A stretch of DNA of 64,000 bases from Jatrophihabitans cynanchi (lineage in GTDB: Bacteria; Actinomycetota; Actinomycetes; Mycobacteriales; Jatrophihabitantaceae): assembly GCF_027247405.1 (NCBI RefSeq), contig NZ_CP097463.1:744001-808000 (forward strand), given 5' to 3'. The first letter of the stretch is position 1, and the number at the start of each line of letters is the position of its first letter. The notes below the pieces were generated by a model that was not told the origin of the DNA, ran no database searches, and worked only from the letters and a program-made list of their open reading frames with translations. The translations under genes and the position numbers were made by a program. Shown here piece after piece: positions 41,570 through 50,553 of this stretch.

Positions 41570-42064
41570 GTGTCGTCGGCATCCCCCTCCCTCGCAGCCC
41601 GGACGTTCCGGCTGCCGCGTTCGGCCTACCTGATCGTGCTGTTCGTCCTGTTCTGCACGGTGCCGCTGGCATTCGCAGGCAGCGGGACGCACGATGCGAC
41701 CTCCGGCGCGACGGACAGCAGCGGCACGTCGACCGATGTCGAGTACGGGCCCCGGTTGTTGCTGCTGCTGATCCCGATCGCGGTCACGGTGTTCATCGCC
41801 CGCACCCGCACCCGGGTCGACGGCGACGGGATCTCGGTGCGCGCGCTGCTGGGCACCCGGCGGCTGGCGTGGAGCGAGCTGCGCGGGCTGTCGGTGAGCG
41901 GTCGCAGCGTGTACGCGGTGGCTGCCGACGGCTCCGTGCGCCTGCCGTGCGTGGGCATCGCCGACCTGGCGGCGCTCTCGCGCGCCAGCGCCGGACGGCT
42001 GCCCGAGGTGGCGCCACCGAAGCCGAAGTACGCGCCGTCGCGGCGCCCCGCGCGCCGCCGCTGA
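41570..42064 (+). CDS. PH-domain membrane protein (CFP-6-like)
   Basis: A 164-residue protein with two N-terminal membrane helices (SAYLIVLFVLFCTVPLAFA and LLLLLIPIAVTVFIARTRT) and a C-terminal bacterial PH-like domain (VDGDGISVRALLGTRRLAWS, ELRGLSVSGRSVYAV). The mycobacterial protein CFP-6 (Rv3004), also next to ilv genes, has this architecture. TTACCG 7 bases before the GTG suggests a leaderless start. Function unknown. Confidence 0.8.
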   Translation: MSSASPSLAARTFRLPRSAYLIVLFVLFCTVPLAFAGSGTHDATSGATDSSGTSTDVEYGPRLLLLLIPIAVTVFIARTRTRVDGDGISVRALLGTRRLAWSELRGLSVSGRSVYAVAADGSVRLPCVGIADLAALSRASAGRLPEVAPPKPKYAPSRRPARRR

Positions 42065-42072
42065 GCCTGCGT

Positions 42073-42972
42073 TCAGCCGACCACGTTCCGCAGCGGCTCG
42101 CCGGCGACGAACCTGCCCACCTGCTCGCGCAGCAGCGCGTGCGCTCGGTCGAGCCAGCGGGCCGTCCCGCCGCCGATGTGCGGGGTCAGCAGCAGGTTGG
42201 GCACCCGCCACAGCGGATGGCCCGCAGGCAGCGGCTCCGGATCGGTGACGTCGAGAAAGGCGCGCAGCCGGCGGGCGGACAGCTCGGCGGTGAGCGCGTC
42301 GGTGTCCACCACCGCACCGCGAGCGACGTTGACCACGACGGCCCCGTCGGGCAGCGCGGCGAGGAACGCGGCGTCGACCAGGTGGTGCGTGGCCGCGGAA
42401 TAGGGCAGGGCCAGCACGACCACGTCCTGGTCGGCCAGCAGCGAGGGAACCGCGTCCATCGACAGGACGCCCGCCCGTGCCGTGCGGCCGACCTGCGTCA
42501 CGTGCGCGCCGAATGCGGCCACCGCCGTGACCACGCGGCTGCCGATGTCACCGACGCCGAGCACCAGCACCCGCTTGCCGTCCAGGCCGTCGGTGCGGTC
42601 CGGCTGCCAACTGCCCTGCCGCTGCAGTTCGGCGAACTTGGGCAGCTCACGCAGCACGGCGATCAGACCGCCGACGGCCAGCTCGGCGGTCGAGCCGCCG
42701 TGGATGCCCCGCCCGTTGCACAGCACCACGCCCGGCCGGAGCATCGGCGGCCAGGCCTCGTAACCGGCGGACAGCAGCTGAACCACCTGCAGCGCAGGCA
42801 ACCGTGCCACCGACTCGGCAGGCGGCGGGCCGGCCATGTACGGCGGGACGGCGAACACGACCCGGTCCAGGCCGGGCGGCGGTTCGCTGTTCCAGTCCCA
42901 GATGATCGTCTCCACCGCTAGCCCACTGAGGGCGGCGCGCACGTCGTCGGAGGGAACGCAGACCGTCGTCAC
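42073..42972 (-). CDS. D-isomer-specific 2-hydroxyacid dehydrogenase
   Basis: A 299-residue NAD(P)-dependent dehydrogenase. The Rossmann motif is VLVLGVGDIGSRVV, the substrate-binding Arg is in VNVARGAVVDTDAL, the acid in LDVTDPEPLPAGHPLW and the catalytic His in LLTPHIGGGTAR. It is shorter than SerA and lacks an ACT domain, so phosphoglycerate is not a safe substrate guess. GTG 42972 is preferred because TAGCCT lies exactly 7 bases before it; GTG 42996 is the alternative. Confidence 0.9.
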   Translation of the reverse strand: MTTVCVPSDDVRAALSGLAVETIIWDWNSEPPPGLDRVVFAVPPYMAGPPPAESVARLPALQVVQLLSAGYEAWPPMLRPGVVLCNGRGIHGGSTAELAVGGLIAVLRELPKFAELQRQGSWQPDRTDGLDGKRVLVLGVGDIGSRVVTAVAAFGAHVTQVGRTARAGVLSMDAVPSLLADQDVVVLALPYSAATHHLVDAAFLAALPDGAVVVNVARGAVVDTDALTAELSARRLRAFLDVTDPEPLPAGHPLWRVPNLLLTPHIGGGTARWLDRAHALLREQVGRFVAGEPLRNVVG

Positions 42973-43020
42973 CGGAAGAAGGCTAGCCGCCGTCACAGGA
43001 GCAGCAGGCACACTGGTGGC

Positions 43021-44235
43021 GTGCACCAGCCCCACCGCCGTCCCGCCGCAGCCGTGGCCGCAGTCTTGCTGCTGGCCGGCTGCACGGCGGGCGCCAAGGC
43101 CGACGTGCCGGACTGGAAGCCGCAGCGCTCCTTCCAGGGCGAGGGCCATCCGCCGACGATCGCGCCCGCCCAGCCGCAGCACCCGTCCGCGTCCGAACCG
43201 CAGACACCCGGCGGCGCGCCCAGCAGCTCGCCGGACAGTAGCGGCTCGCCGACCAACACGCAGGACCCGGCGGTCGTCGCGAAACACCTGGCGGCGCCCA
43301 CCGGCCTGGTGCTCATGCCCGATGGCACCGCCCTGGTCGGCGAGCGCACGACCGGCCGCATCGTTCGGGTGCAGCCGGTCGCCGGACGCCCGGTGCCGAC
43401 GGTGCGAACCCTCACCGGGCTGCGCACGAGCGGCGACGGTGGGCTGCTCGACCTTGCCCTGTCGCCGCACTATCTGCAGGACGCGCTGATCTTCGCCTAC
43501 CTGACCACCGCGAAGGACAATCGCGTCGTCGCCTTCACCCTCACCGGCCCGGTGACACCGGTGCTCACCGGTATCCCGAACGGCTCCACCGGCAATGCCG
43601 GACGGATCACGTTCGGGCCGGACGGCTCGCTCTACGTCGGTACCGGCGACGCGGGCACACCGGCGAACGCGGTGAACCCGCACAGCCTGGCCGGCAAGGT
43701 GCTGCGGGTCACCGACATCGGCGAGCCCGCGACCGGCAACCCGGACCCCTCCTCGCCGGTGTTCAGCAGCGGACACCGCAGCATTGCCGGACTGTGCGCG
43801 GAGCCCGACACCGGCACCATGCTGGCGGTCGAGGACAGCAGGAGCGGCGGTGCGGTCAACGTGCTCGCACCGGGCGCCACGTACGGCTGGCCGACGAGCA
43901 GCCCCGGCGATCGCGCGCCGCTGGCGCAACTGCCGCCGGGCGATTCCGCGCCCGGCGGCTGTGCCGTGGCCGACGGTGTGCTGTACGTGACCTCGCTGGA
44001 CGGCACGCTCCTGCTGACCGCGAGCCTGCGGGCCAAGGCCAACGCCATCAGCGTCGGCAAGTTCTCCGCCGAACTCAAGGGCAGGTACGGCCGGTTGCGC
44101 ACTGTGGTCAGCGCCCCGGACGGTGCGCTCTGGATGACCACCTCGAACAAGGACGGGCGCGGAAAGCCGGTGCCCGACGACGAGCGGGTGATCCGGATCG
44201 TGCCGTCCGGTGGCGGCGGCAACCAGCCGATGTGA
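43021..44235 (+). CDS. lipoprotein with glucose/sorbosone dehydrogenase-like beta-propeller (LppZ-like)
   Basis: A 404-residue exported lipoprotein. The signal peptide ends in the lipobox LLAGC (Cys near residue 21), followed by a Pro/Ser linker of about 60 residues and a six-bladed propeller of the soluble PQQ glucose dehydrogenase family (GDGGLLDLALSPHYLQD, VGTGDAGTPANAVNPHSLAG, SSGHRSIAGLCAEPD). The position relative to the ilv cluster matches mycobacterial LppZ. Whether it binds PQQ is unknown. CACACT ends 6 bases before the GTG start (leaderless). Confidence 0.87.
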   Translation: MHQPHRRPAAAVAAVLLLAGCTAGAKADVPDWKPQRSFQGEGHPPTIAPAQPQHPSASEPQTPGGAPSSSPDSSGSPTNTQDPAVVAKHLAAPTGLVLMPDGTALVGERTTGRIVRVQPVAGRPVPTVRTLTGLRTSGDGGLLDLALSPHYLQDALIFAYLTTAKDNRVVAFTLTGPVTPVLTGIPNGSTGNAGRITFGPDGSLYVGTGDAGTPANAVNPHSLAGKVLRVTDIGEPATGNPDPSSPVFSSGHRSIAGLCAEPDTGTMLAVEDSRSGGAVNVLAPGATYGWPTSSPGDRAPLAQLPPGDSAPGGCAVADGVLYVTSLDGTLLLTASLRAKANAISVGKFSAELKGRYGRLRTVVSAPDGALWMTTSNKDGRGKPVPDDERVIRIVPSGGGGNQPM

Positions 44236-44261
44236 GCCGGTCCGGCACGCGCTGTGCGGGC

Positions 44262-44801
44262 TCAGCGCAGGCGTTGCGCTATGCCGGCGGTGACCAGCCA
44301 CACCTCGTCCGCACTGGCGGCCAGGCGCTGGTTCAACAACCCGAGCGCGTCACGGAACAGCCGGCGCTCCCCTGCCGCGGGCGCCAGCCCGGAGCCGACC
44401 TCGTCGCTGACCGCGACCACCAGCCGCTCGGTCGCCGCCCAGGCCCCGACGAAACGGTCCACCTCGCCGGCGATGCGGTCCTCGGCGTCCGGTGCGTCCG
44501 ACCACAGCCCGACGGTGTCCAGCATGGTGCCCAGCCAGCCGGTGACGCTGTCCAGCAGCACCGCACCCGAACCGCCGCCGAGCACCGCCGCGACGTCCGC
44601 ATCACCGGCCACGTTCCAGTGCTCTGGGCGGGACTCGCGGTGCCGGGCGATGCGCTCGGCCCACTCGGCGTCCTCCGGGTTGCGGTGCACCGTGTCGACG
44701 TAGTCGACCGACTCCTCGAGCGCGAGAAGCGATTCGGCGTGCGCCGACTTGCCCGAGCGGGCGCCACCGAGCACCAGTACGCGTCGTCCCGGCGCAGTCA
44801 T
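44262..44801 (-). CDS. cobU: adenosylcobinamide kinase / guanylyltransferase
   Basis: A 179-residue enzyme of the nucleotide-loop step of cobalamin synthesis. The P-loop is LVLGGARSGKSAHAE, the nucleotide-accepting His lies in IARHRESRPEHW, and VSDEVGSGLAP is the family motif. Length is normal. No other cobalamin genes are in the window, although a methionine-synthase-like gene of the B12-independent fold is at 55225. It is convergent with the lppZ-like gene. Confidence 0.93.
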   Translation of the reverse strand: MTAPGRRVLVLGGARSGKSAHAESLLALEESVDYVDTVHRNPEDAEWAERIARHRESRPEHWNVAGDADVAAVLGGGSGAVLLDSVTGWLGTMLDTVGLWSDAPDAEDRIAGEVDRFVGAWAATERLVVAVSDEVGSGLAPAAGERRLFRDALGLLNQRLAASADEVWLVTAGIAQRLR

Positions 44802-44861
44802 GCCCCACCCCTATCGCAGTACCCGGCCGCTGAGCAAAGCTGTCCAGCACGACCGGCGCAG

Positions 44862-45368
44862 TCACTCCACTCGGTGCTCATGAACCGCGTCCCGCAGTTG
44901 GTTGATGTTGTCGCGAAGCAGGTCCGAGAACAGCTCGTCGGTGCGCGGATCGGCGAGCAGTTCGAGCAACACTCGCAGCGTCGTCTCGCTCACCTCGTCG
45001 ATCAGCCGGTCGTGGAACGGCACCAGCCCGATACGTCCGGCGGTCGGATCCTGTTTCACCTTCTCGGCAACCATAAGCTTGATCTGCTCGTGGTTCTCGC
45101 GCAGCGCGGAAGCGATGCTGCGCGTGTAGCGGCCGGCCGTGAGCACCTGCGCCACCTCGTCGAGCACGGCGACGGTGAGCGGCCGCTTGACGGTTGCGAC
45201 GGCCCGCTCGGACGCGCGGTTGACGAGCTTGACCACGAACGGCTCGCGCAGCCCGCGCCGGACGAGCTCCCGGCCGATCAGGCCGGCGATGACCGACAGC
45301 AGGATCAGCGCGATCACGATCACCAGCACCAGTTGGCCGGTGCCCAGATCCGAAGCCGCGAGCGTCAT
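44862..45368 (-). CDS. single-pass membrane hypothetical protein
   Basis: A 168-residue protein: one N-terminal membrane helix (LVLVIVIALILLSVIAGLIG, residues 13-32) then an entirely helical, highly charged cytoplasmic-type domain (VVKLVNRASERAVATVKRPL, ENHEQIKLMVAEKVKQD, LLELLADPRTDELFSDLLRD). I do not recognise a named family. The first ATG is preceded by a GGATCGTGAGGT stretch. It lies upstream of cobU in the same direction, 60 bases apart. Confidence 0.72.
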   Translation of the reverse strand: MTLAASDLGTGQLVLVIVIALILLSVIAGLIGRELVRRGLREPFVVKLVNRASERAVATVKRPLTVAVLDEVAQVLTAGRYTRSIASALRENHEQIKLMVAEKVKQDPTAGRIGLVPFHDRLIDEVSETTLRVLLELLADPRTDELFSDLLRDNINQLRDAVHEHRVE

Positions 45369-45495
45369 ACCTCACGATCCTGCCCGTTGCCCGACCGGAT
45401 CGGTGGTACCTGTCGGGGTCGGCGCGCCCGGCGAACCTCCCCGGTGCGCGCAGCGGGCCGGCGTCGGCGCGGCGGGCCGGCCGTCGGGACGGCGA

Positions 45496-45927
45496 TCAGG
45501 TACGGGCTCGGCGTTCGTGCCCACGGCCCGGGTGCCACGACTCGATCACCAGGAGTTCGGCGGGCAGCTCGAGGTAGGTCAACACCACCTCGGCGATCTC
45601 GACGCGATAGCCGCCCTGGGCGCGTACCGCCCGTCCGGACAGCTTCGCCTCGCCGACCCAGGCGCCGGCATCGCCTTCCGGCGGGTCGACGGACGGGCTG
45701 TGCAGCGCGACTCGGGGATCGCGCTCGAGATCGCGACCCTTCACCGAGTCCGGCATCGAGCCGAAGCTCACCTCGCCGTCGTCGAAGGTGGTCTCGATCC
45801 CGCTCATCCGCGGACTGCCGTCCGCGCGCAGGGTGGCCATCGTCTTGTGCTTGCGCGCCTGGAACAGCGTGCGGACGCGCGCCGCGAACTCCGGCACCTC
45901 GCCTTCCACCTCACCCCAGCTGGCCAT
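45496..45927 (-). CDS. pyridoxamine 5'-phosphate oxidase-like protein
   Basis: A 143-residue split-barrel flavin- or F420-binding family protein: FAARVRTLFQARKHKTMATL, RADGSPRMSGIE, and RDPRVALHSPSVDP are the typical strands. The family includes F420-dependent reductases and biliverdin reductases; the substrate is not predictable. ATG 45927 gives the normal family N-terminus. It overlaps the 3' end of the upstream gene by 17 bases. Confidence 0.83.
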   Translation of the reverse strand: MASWGEVEGEVPEFAARVRTLFQARKHKTMATLRADGSPRMSGIETTFDDGEVSFGSMPDSVKGRDLERDPRVALHSPSVDPPEGDAGAWVGEAKLSGRAVRAQGGYRVEIAEVVLTYLELPAELLVIESWHPGRGHERRART

Positions 45928-47032
45928 GGCGCCGACGATGCCGCACCACACCGACAACGGCGGCGAGGCAACCTGCCAGGAGCAGGCTGGCGGCGTACGG
46001 CCACCAGGTTCGCCCACCCCCGCCGTCCGCCGTCGCCCGGTGCGCGGGCGACGTGGCCGACGCGGGCGACGCGGCCGACGCGGGCGACGCGGCCGACGCG
46101 GGCGACGCGGCCGACGAGCCGCCCGGCGGCTTGGCGGTCCCCGGCGCGGCGGGCGAGCTTGCTGTCGCCGGCGGCGCCGGCACCGCCACGGAGTAGACGG
46201 CCGAGCCCGGCGTCTCGGAGTCGACCAGCAACCGCGGCCCGGCGAAGCAGACCCCTTCGCCCTGCGGCTGGCGCGGCAACGGCACGCGTTGCGGCCCGGT
46301 GCGCAGCGCGGCAGCGACGTCGCCGCCCCGCGCCGTCCACAGGTAGGCGTCGGTGTAGGTACGCACGACCAGCCGGGTGCCGTCCGGCGAGATGTCCGCC
46401 CCGGTGGCTGTCACCTCACCCGCCGGGGCGAACGGGCCGGGCGTGCCGGTGAGCCCGAACGAGATGGAGCCGATGTGCCGCAACGTGGCCGTGCCCGGCT
46501 GTGCCGGCGCGGCGTACACGTCGGTGCGGCCGATCAGGGATTTGGTGAACACGTACGGGACGCCGGCCGGCGTCACCGCGAGCGACTCGGCGTCCTGCGC
46601 GCCGTCGGGATAGCGCAGCCGCCACACCTGGGGCGGCCCCGTGGTCAGCACGCGGTCACGGGCGGCGGTGTCCACCCGCGGCTCGGCAACCCGGTAGAGC
46701 CGGATCTGCCGGCGCTGCGCTCCGTTGTCGCCGATGTCGGCAAGCCAGACCGACGGGACGCCGTGCGCGTCCGGCGCGACCGCGATGTCCTCCCAGTCGA
46801 CGTTCGTCGCGCCCGGGACGTCGTACTCGGCGAGCACGTCGCCGCTGTGGGCGTCCAGCGCGAAGAACCGCGCGGAGTCGCCGCTGTCGTTCTGGACGTA
46901 CACCACGCCGGGCGAGCGGATCCCGGCGGCGATCCCGCTCACCTCGTCCAGGCGCGGATCGTGCAGCCGGAACAGCGGCGTGGGCGGGCCGGCCGGCGCG
47001 AGCAGCAGCAACGCGGCGAGCAGTGCTCTCAC
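45911..47032 (-). CDS. exported beta-propeller-like protein with C-terminal membrane anchor
   Basis: A 373-residue protein. A short hydrophobic start (RALLAALLLLAPAG) is the likely signal peptide; residues 20-290 contain repeated strand motifs (VYVQNDSGDSARFFALDAHS, NVDWEDIAVAPDAHGVPSVW, DAESLAVTPAGVPYVFTK) like an esterase-type or SdiA-regulated beta-propeller. An Ala/Ser/Pro repeat linker follows, then a membrane helix (YAASLLLAGCLAAVVGVV) and a basic tail. It is thus anchored outside the cell. No LPXTG motif is seen. Its start overlaps the stop of the upstream gene. Confidence 0.75.
   Translation of the reverse strand: MRALLAALLLLAPAGPPTPLFRLHDPRLDEVSGIAAGIRSPGVVYVQNDSGDSARFFALDAHSGDVLAEYDVPGATNVDWEDIAVAPDAHGVPSVWLADIGDNGAQRRQIRLYRVAEPRVDTAARDRVLTTGPPQVWRLRYPDGAQDAESLAVTPAGVPYVFTKSLIGRTDVYAAPAQPGTATLRHIGSISFGLTGTPGPFAPAGEVTATGADISPDGTRLVVRTYTDAYLWTARGGDVAAALRTGPQRVPLPRQPQGEGVCFAGPRLLVDSETPGSAVYSVAVPAPPATASSPAAPGTAKPPGGSSAASPASAASPASAASPASATSPAHRATADGGGGRTWWPYAASLLLAGCLAAVVGVVRHRRRHGQLG
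46044..46115 (-). repeat. four 18-bp tandem repeats encoding an Ala-Ser-Pro linker
   Basis: The 18-base unit GCGGGCGACGCGGCCGAC is repeated four times (one mismatch) and encodes the six-residue period SAASPA in the linker of the overlapping membrane-anchored protein. The unit is a multiple of three, so copy number can change without frameshift. Confidence 0.85.
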
Positions 47033-47535
47033 GGCAACCAGGCGATCCAGTCGCCGTGCGGGCTCGTCGTCGCGAGCGGCACGCCGTCCTTGGCGAGCAC
47101 GAAGGGCACCGGCCCATCCGGGATCGGCAGGTAGACCACCACGCCGGGGCCCTCGTTGCTGATCCACACGGTCGGGCGCTCGGCCGCCGGCGCGGCGAGC
47201 TCGTCGCGGAACGTGCCGCGCTGCTTGTCCGCCAGGTAGCCGAGCACCGCGGAGTACACGACGAGCGTGGCGTCCACGGGCGCACCGTCCGCCACCGCCA
47301 CCAGGTCGGTGAGCAGGTCGCCGCGGGTTATCGGCGCAGGCGCCGATCGCGCGATCGCGACCGCGCGATCGAGGACCTCGAAGCGGTCCGCCTCTTCCGG
47401 CCAGATCAGGCTCCGCAGCCGGCGCACGTCCTCGTCATCGCGCACGTCGAGTACCCCCGCCGATGAAGGCGTAGCCGGCGGGGGACGGTAGCGGTACTCG
47501 GTCGACTGCCCCGCATGCCCGGACCAGTCGACCAT
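47029..47535 (-). CDS. C-terminal half of a DUF2332-family protein
   Basis: A 168-residue protein matching only the C-terminal half of the DUF2332 family (about 330 residues, from memory): DVRDDEDVRRLRSLIWPEEA, RGDLLTDLVAVADGAPVDAT, LVVYSAVLGYLADKQRG. The N-terminal half is missing; instead residues 1-35 contain the segment RPPPATPSSAGVL, encoded by a palindromic repeat also found in two other genes. It may be a truncated remnant kept in frame, lying 4 bases from the gatB stop. Confidence 0.62.
   Translation of the reverse strand: MVDWSGHAGQSTEYRYRPPPATPSSAGVLDVRDDEDVRRLRSLIWPEEADRFEVLDRAVAIARSAPAPITRGDLLTDLVAVADGAPVDATLVVYSAVLGYLADKQRGTFRDELAAPAAERPTVWISNEGPGVVVYLPIPDGPVPFVLAKDGVPLATTSPHGDWIAWLP
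47456..47489. repeat. coding palindromic element, copy A
   Basis: On the plus strand CCCCCGCCGATGAAGGCGTA is followed by GCCGGCGGGGG. The arms CCCCCGCCG and CGGCGGGGG pair. It matches copies at 47543-47592 and 59765-59808. It is read inside the DUF2332-like gene as PPPATPSSAG. Confidence 0.82.
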
Positions 47536-47539
47536 CGCC

Positions 47540-49069
47540 CTACGCCCCCACTCCCCCGGCGGCTACGCCCCCACCGCCGGGGGGACCCCCATTGAGCTTC
47601 TCCAGCAGGATCGCCTTGACTGCGGCCGCGTCCGCCTGGCCGCGGGTCGCCTTCATCACCGCGCCGACCAGCGCGCCGACGGCCGGCAGCTTGCCGCCGC
47701 GGACCTTCTCGGCGACGTCCGGGTTGGCTGCGATCGCCTCGTCCGCCGCCGCCTCCAGCGAGCCGGTGTCGGACACCCGCTTGAGGCCGCGCTCGGCGAC
47801 CACGGTGTCCACGTCCGACCCGGTGTCCAGGACACCGTCGACGGCCTGCCTGGCCAACGCGACCGACAGCGTGCCGTCGGCGACCAGCTCGACCAGCCGG
47901 GCGACGTGCGCCGGCGTGACCCCCAGGTCCGCCGCGTCCACTTCCCGCTCGTTCGCCTTCTGCGCCAGGTAGCCCAGCCACCAGTTGCGGGCCTCACCGA
48001 TCGGCGCGCCCGCCTCGACCGTCTGGCCCACCAGTTCGACGACGCCCGCGTTCGACAGCTGCTGCATGTCCTCGGCGCTGACCCCCAGCGACTCGCGCAG
48101 CCGGGCCCGGCGCGCGGCGGGCAGTTCCGGCAGCGCGGCGCGGACCTGCTCCACCCAGTCCGGATCGGCCTCCACCGGCACGAGGTCGGGCTCGGGGAAG
48201 TACCGGTAGTCGGTCGCCTCCTCCTTGCTGCGGCCCGGCCGGGTGTCTCCGGTGGACTCGTTGAAGTGGCGCGTCTCCTGGAAGATCCGGGTGCCCGCGT
48301 CCAGCAGGCCGGCCTGGCGCAGCATCTCCGAGCGCACGGCCCGCTCCACGCTGCGCAGCGAGTTGACGTTCTTGGTCTCGGTACGGGTCCCCATCGGCTC
48401 GCCGGGCTTGTTGAGCGAGGTGTTCACGTCGCAGCGCAGCGAACCCTGCTCCATACGGACGTCGGAAACACCGAGCGTGCGCAGGATGTCGCGCAGCTCG
48501 GTGACGTACGCCTTGGCCACCTCGGGGGCGAGCTCGCCGGTGCCGGGCACCGGCTTGGTGACGATCTCGATCAGCGGGATGCCGGCGCGGTTGAAGTCGA
48601 CCAGCGAGTAGTCGGCGCCGTGGATCCGCCCGGTGGCGCCGCCGACGTGCGTGTTCTTGCCGGTGTCCTCCTCCATGTGCACCCGCTCGATGCCCACGCG
48701 GAACGTCTGCCCCTGCACCTCGACGTCCACGTAGCCGTCGACGCACAGCGGCTCGTCGTACTGCGAGGTCTGGAAGTTCTTCGGCATGTCCGGGTAGAAG
48801 TAGTTCTTGCGCGCGAACCGGCACCACGGCGCGATCGAGCAGTTCAGCGCCAGGCCGATCTTGATCGTCGACTCGATCGCCACCTCGTTCACCACCGGCA
48901 GCGCGCCCGGCAGCCCGAGGCACACCGGGCAGGTGTGCGTGTTCGGCGCGGCGCCGAACTCGGTCGAGCAGCCGCAGAACATCTTCGACACGGTGCCCAG
49001 TTCGACGTGGGTCTCGAGGCCGAACACCGGTTCATAGCGGGACGTCACGTCCGCATAGGTCAAGGTCAC
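47540..49069 (-). CDS. gatB: Asp/Glu-tRNA(Asn/Gln) amidotransferase subunit B
   Basis: A 509-residue subunit of GatCAB, which converts misacylated Glu-tRNA-Gln (and Asp-tRNA-Asn) to the amide form. The N-terminal ATP-kinase domain has [20 protein letters not shown] and [15 protein letters not shown] (zinc cysteines), with the [17 protein letters not shown] motif; the C-terminal helical tRNA-binding tail domain is complete. The last 16 residues ([16 protein letters not shown]) are encoded by a palindromic repeat and are not family sequence. The start overlaps the gatA stop. Confidence 0.96.
   Translation of the reverse strand: MTLTYADVTSRYEPVFGLETHVELGTVSKMFCGCSTEFGAAPNTHTCPVCLGLPGALPVVNEVAIESTIKIGLALNCSIAPWCRFARKNYFYPDMPKNFQTSQYDEPLCVDGYVDVEVQGQTFRVGIERVHMEEDTGKNTHVGGATGRIHGADYSLVDFNRAGIPLIEIVTKPVPGTGELAPEVAKAYVTELRDILRTLGVSDVRMEQGSLRCDVNTSLNKPGEPMGTRTETKNVNSLRSVERAVRSEMLRQAGLLDAGTRIFQETRHFNESTGDTRPGRSKEEATDYRYFPEPDLVPVEADPDWVEQVRAALPELPAARRARLRESLGVSAEDMQQLSNAGVVELVGQTVEAGAPIGEARNWWLGYLAQKANEREVDAADLGVTPAHVARLVELVADGTLSVALARQAVDGVLDTGSDVDTVVAERGLKRVSDTGSLEAAADEAIAANPDVAEKVRGGKLPAVGALVGAVMKATRGQADAAAVKAILLEKLNGGPPGGGGVAAGGVGA
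47543..47592. repeat. coding palindromic element, copy B
   Basis: On the minus strand this reads GGGGTCCCCCCGGCGGTGGG, then GGCGTAGCCGCCGGGGGAG, then a short repeat of GTGGGGGCGTAG. It is the gatB 3' end and encodes the glycine-rich tail [16 protein letters not shown] and the stop codon. Confidence 0.78.
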
Positions 49070-50553
49070 GACAGCTCCGGAGGGGTCAGCGCCGGCACGG
49101 CGGCTTCGAAGGCGGCGGCGACGCGGTAGCAGCGGTCGTCGGCGAGGGCAGGCGCCATGATCTGCAGCCCGACCGGCAGCCCCTCGGACAGCCCGCACGG
49201 CACCGAGATCGCCGGCGTACCGGCCAGCGAGGCGGGCAGCGTGCACAGGTCGTTCACGTACATCGCCATCGGGTCGGCCACCCGCTCGCCGATACCGAAC
49301 GCGACGAACGGGGACGTCGGCGAGACCAGCACGTCGGCCTGCTCGAACGCCGCGGTGAAATCGCGGACGATCAGCGTGCGCACCTTCTGCGCCTGCCCGT
49401 AGTACGCGTCGTAGTAGCCCGAGGACAACGCGTAGGTGCCGATGATGATGCGCCGCTTGACCTCCGGACCGAAACCGGCCTCGCGGGTCAGCGACATGAC
49501 GTCCTCGAGCGAGTTCACGCCGTCGTCGCCCACCCGCAGCCCGTAACGCACCGCGTCGAAGCGGGCCAGGTTCGACGAGCACTCGCTCGGCGCGATCAGG
49601 TAGTAGGCGGCGAGGGCGTACTCGAAGTGCGGGCAGGAGACCTCGACCACCTCGGCACCCAGGCTGCGCAACGTCTGCACCGCCGCGTCGAACGACGCGA
49701 GCACGCCGGACTGGTACCCCGGGCCGGAAAGCTCGCGGACCACGCCGACGCGCACCCCGGACAGGTCGCTGCGGGCGCCCTCGCGCGCCGCGGCTACCAC
49801 GGGCGCGACCGGCTGCGGAATCGACGTTGAATCGCACGGGTCGTGCCCGGCGATCACCTCGTGCAGCAAGGCGGTGTCCAGCACCGTGCGTCCGAACGGG
49901 CCGGCCTGGTCGAGCGAGGACGAGAACGCGATCAGCCCGTAGCGCGAAACCGCCCCGTAGGTGGGCTTGTGACCGACGATGCCGGTGACGGCGGCGGGCT
50001 GGCGGATCGACCCGCCGGTGTCGGTGCCGATCGCCAGCGGCGCCTCGAACCCGGCTACCGCAGCACTGGACCCGCCGGACGAGCCACCCGGGATCCGGCT
50101 GAGGTCCCATGGGTTGTGCGTCGGTCCGTACGCGGAGTTCTCCGTCGAGCTGCCCATCGCGAACTCGTCCATGTTGGTCTTGCCGAGCATCACCACGCCG
50201 GCGTCCTTGATCCGGCGCGTGATCGTCGCGTCGTAGGGCGGGCGCCACCCTTGGAGGATCTTCGAGCCGCACGTCGTGGGCAGGTCCTTGGTGACGACGA
50301 CGTCCTTCATCGCCAGCGGCACACCGGCGAGCGGGGACAGTGCTTCTCCCGCGGCGCGCTTGGCGTCGACGGCCTTGGCAGCCGCGATGGCGCCGTCGGC
50401 GTCGACGTGCAGGAACGCGTGCAGCGCGCCGTCGACGGCATCGATCCGGTCCAGGTGCGCCTGCGCGACCTCGACGGCGGACACCTCACCGGTAGCGATC
50501 TTGGCGGCGGTGTCGGCGGCGGTCAACCTGATCAGTTCGTCCATCTGCGGCAC
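49066..50553 (-). CDS. gatA: glutaminase/amidase subunit A of GatCAB
   Basis: A 495-residue amidase-signature enzyme that supplies ammonia to GatB from glutamine. The Ser-cisSer-Lys triad is visible: Lys in AMKDVVVTK and the Ser pair in [16 protein letters not shown] with [12 protein letters not shown]. Length is normal. The GTG start lies directly against the gatC stop; ATG 50544 is an alternative. The order gatC-gatA-gatB matches mycobacteria, without the pfkA insertion found there. Confidence 0.97.
   Translation of the reverse strand: MPQMDELIRLTAADTAAKIATGEVSAVEVAQAHLDRIDAVDGALHAFLHVDADGAIAAAKAVDAKRAAGEALSPLAGVPLAMKDVVVTKDLPTTCGSKILQGWRPPYDATITRRIKDAGVVMLGKTNMDEFAMGSSTENSAYGPTHNPWDLSRIPGGSSGGSSAAVAGFEAPLAIGTDTGGSIRQPAAVTGIVGHKPTYGAVSRYGLIAFSSSLDQAGPFGRTVLDTALLHEVIAGHDPCDSTSIPQPVAPVVAAAREGARSDLSGVRVGVVRELSGPGYQSGVLASFDAAVQTLRSLGAEVVEVSCPHFEYALAAYYLIAPSECSSNLARFDAVRYGLRVGDDGVNSLEDVMSLTREAGFGPEVKRRIIIGTYALSSGYYDAYYGQAQKVRTLIVRDFTAAFEQADVLVSPTSPFVAFGIGERVADPMAMYVNDLCTLPASLAGTPAISVPCGLSEGLPVGLQIMAPALADDRCYRVAAAFEAAVPALTPPELS

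Noticed and set aside
42073-42972. serA (phosphoglycerate dehydrogenase) assignment
   Set aside because: The mycobacterial region has serA, but this protein is about 300 residues and lacks the C-terminal ACT domain, so only the 2-hydroxyacid dehydrogenase family is claimed.
43794-46196. Long plus-strand frame from within the lppZ-like gene to 46.2 kb
   Set aside because: It spans several recognised genes on both strands and has a composition typical of GC-driven spurious frames.
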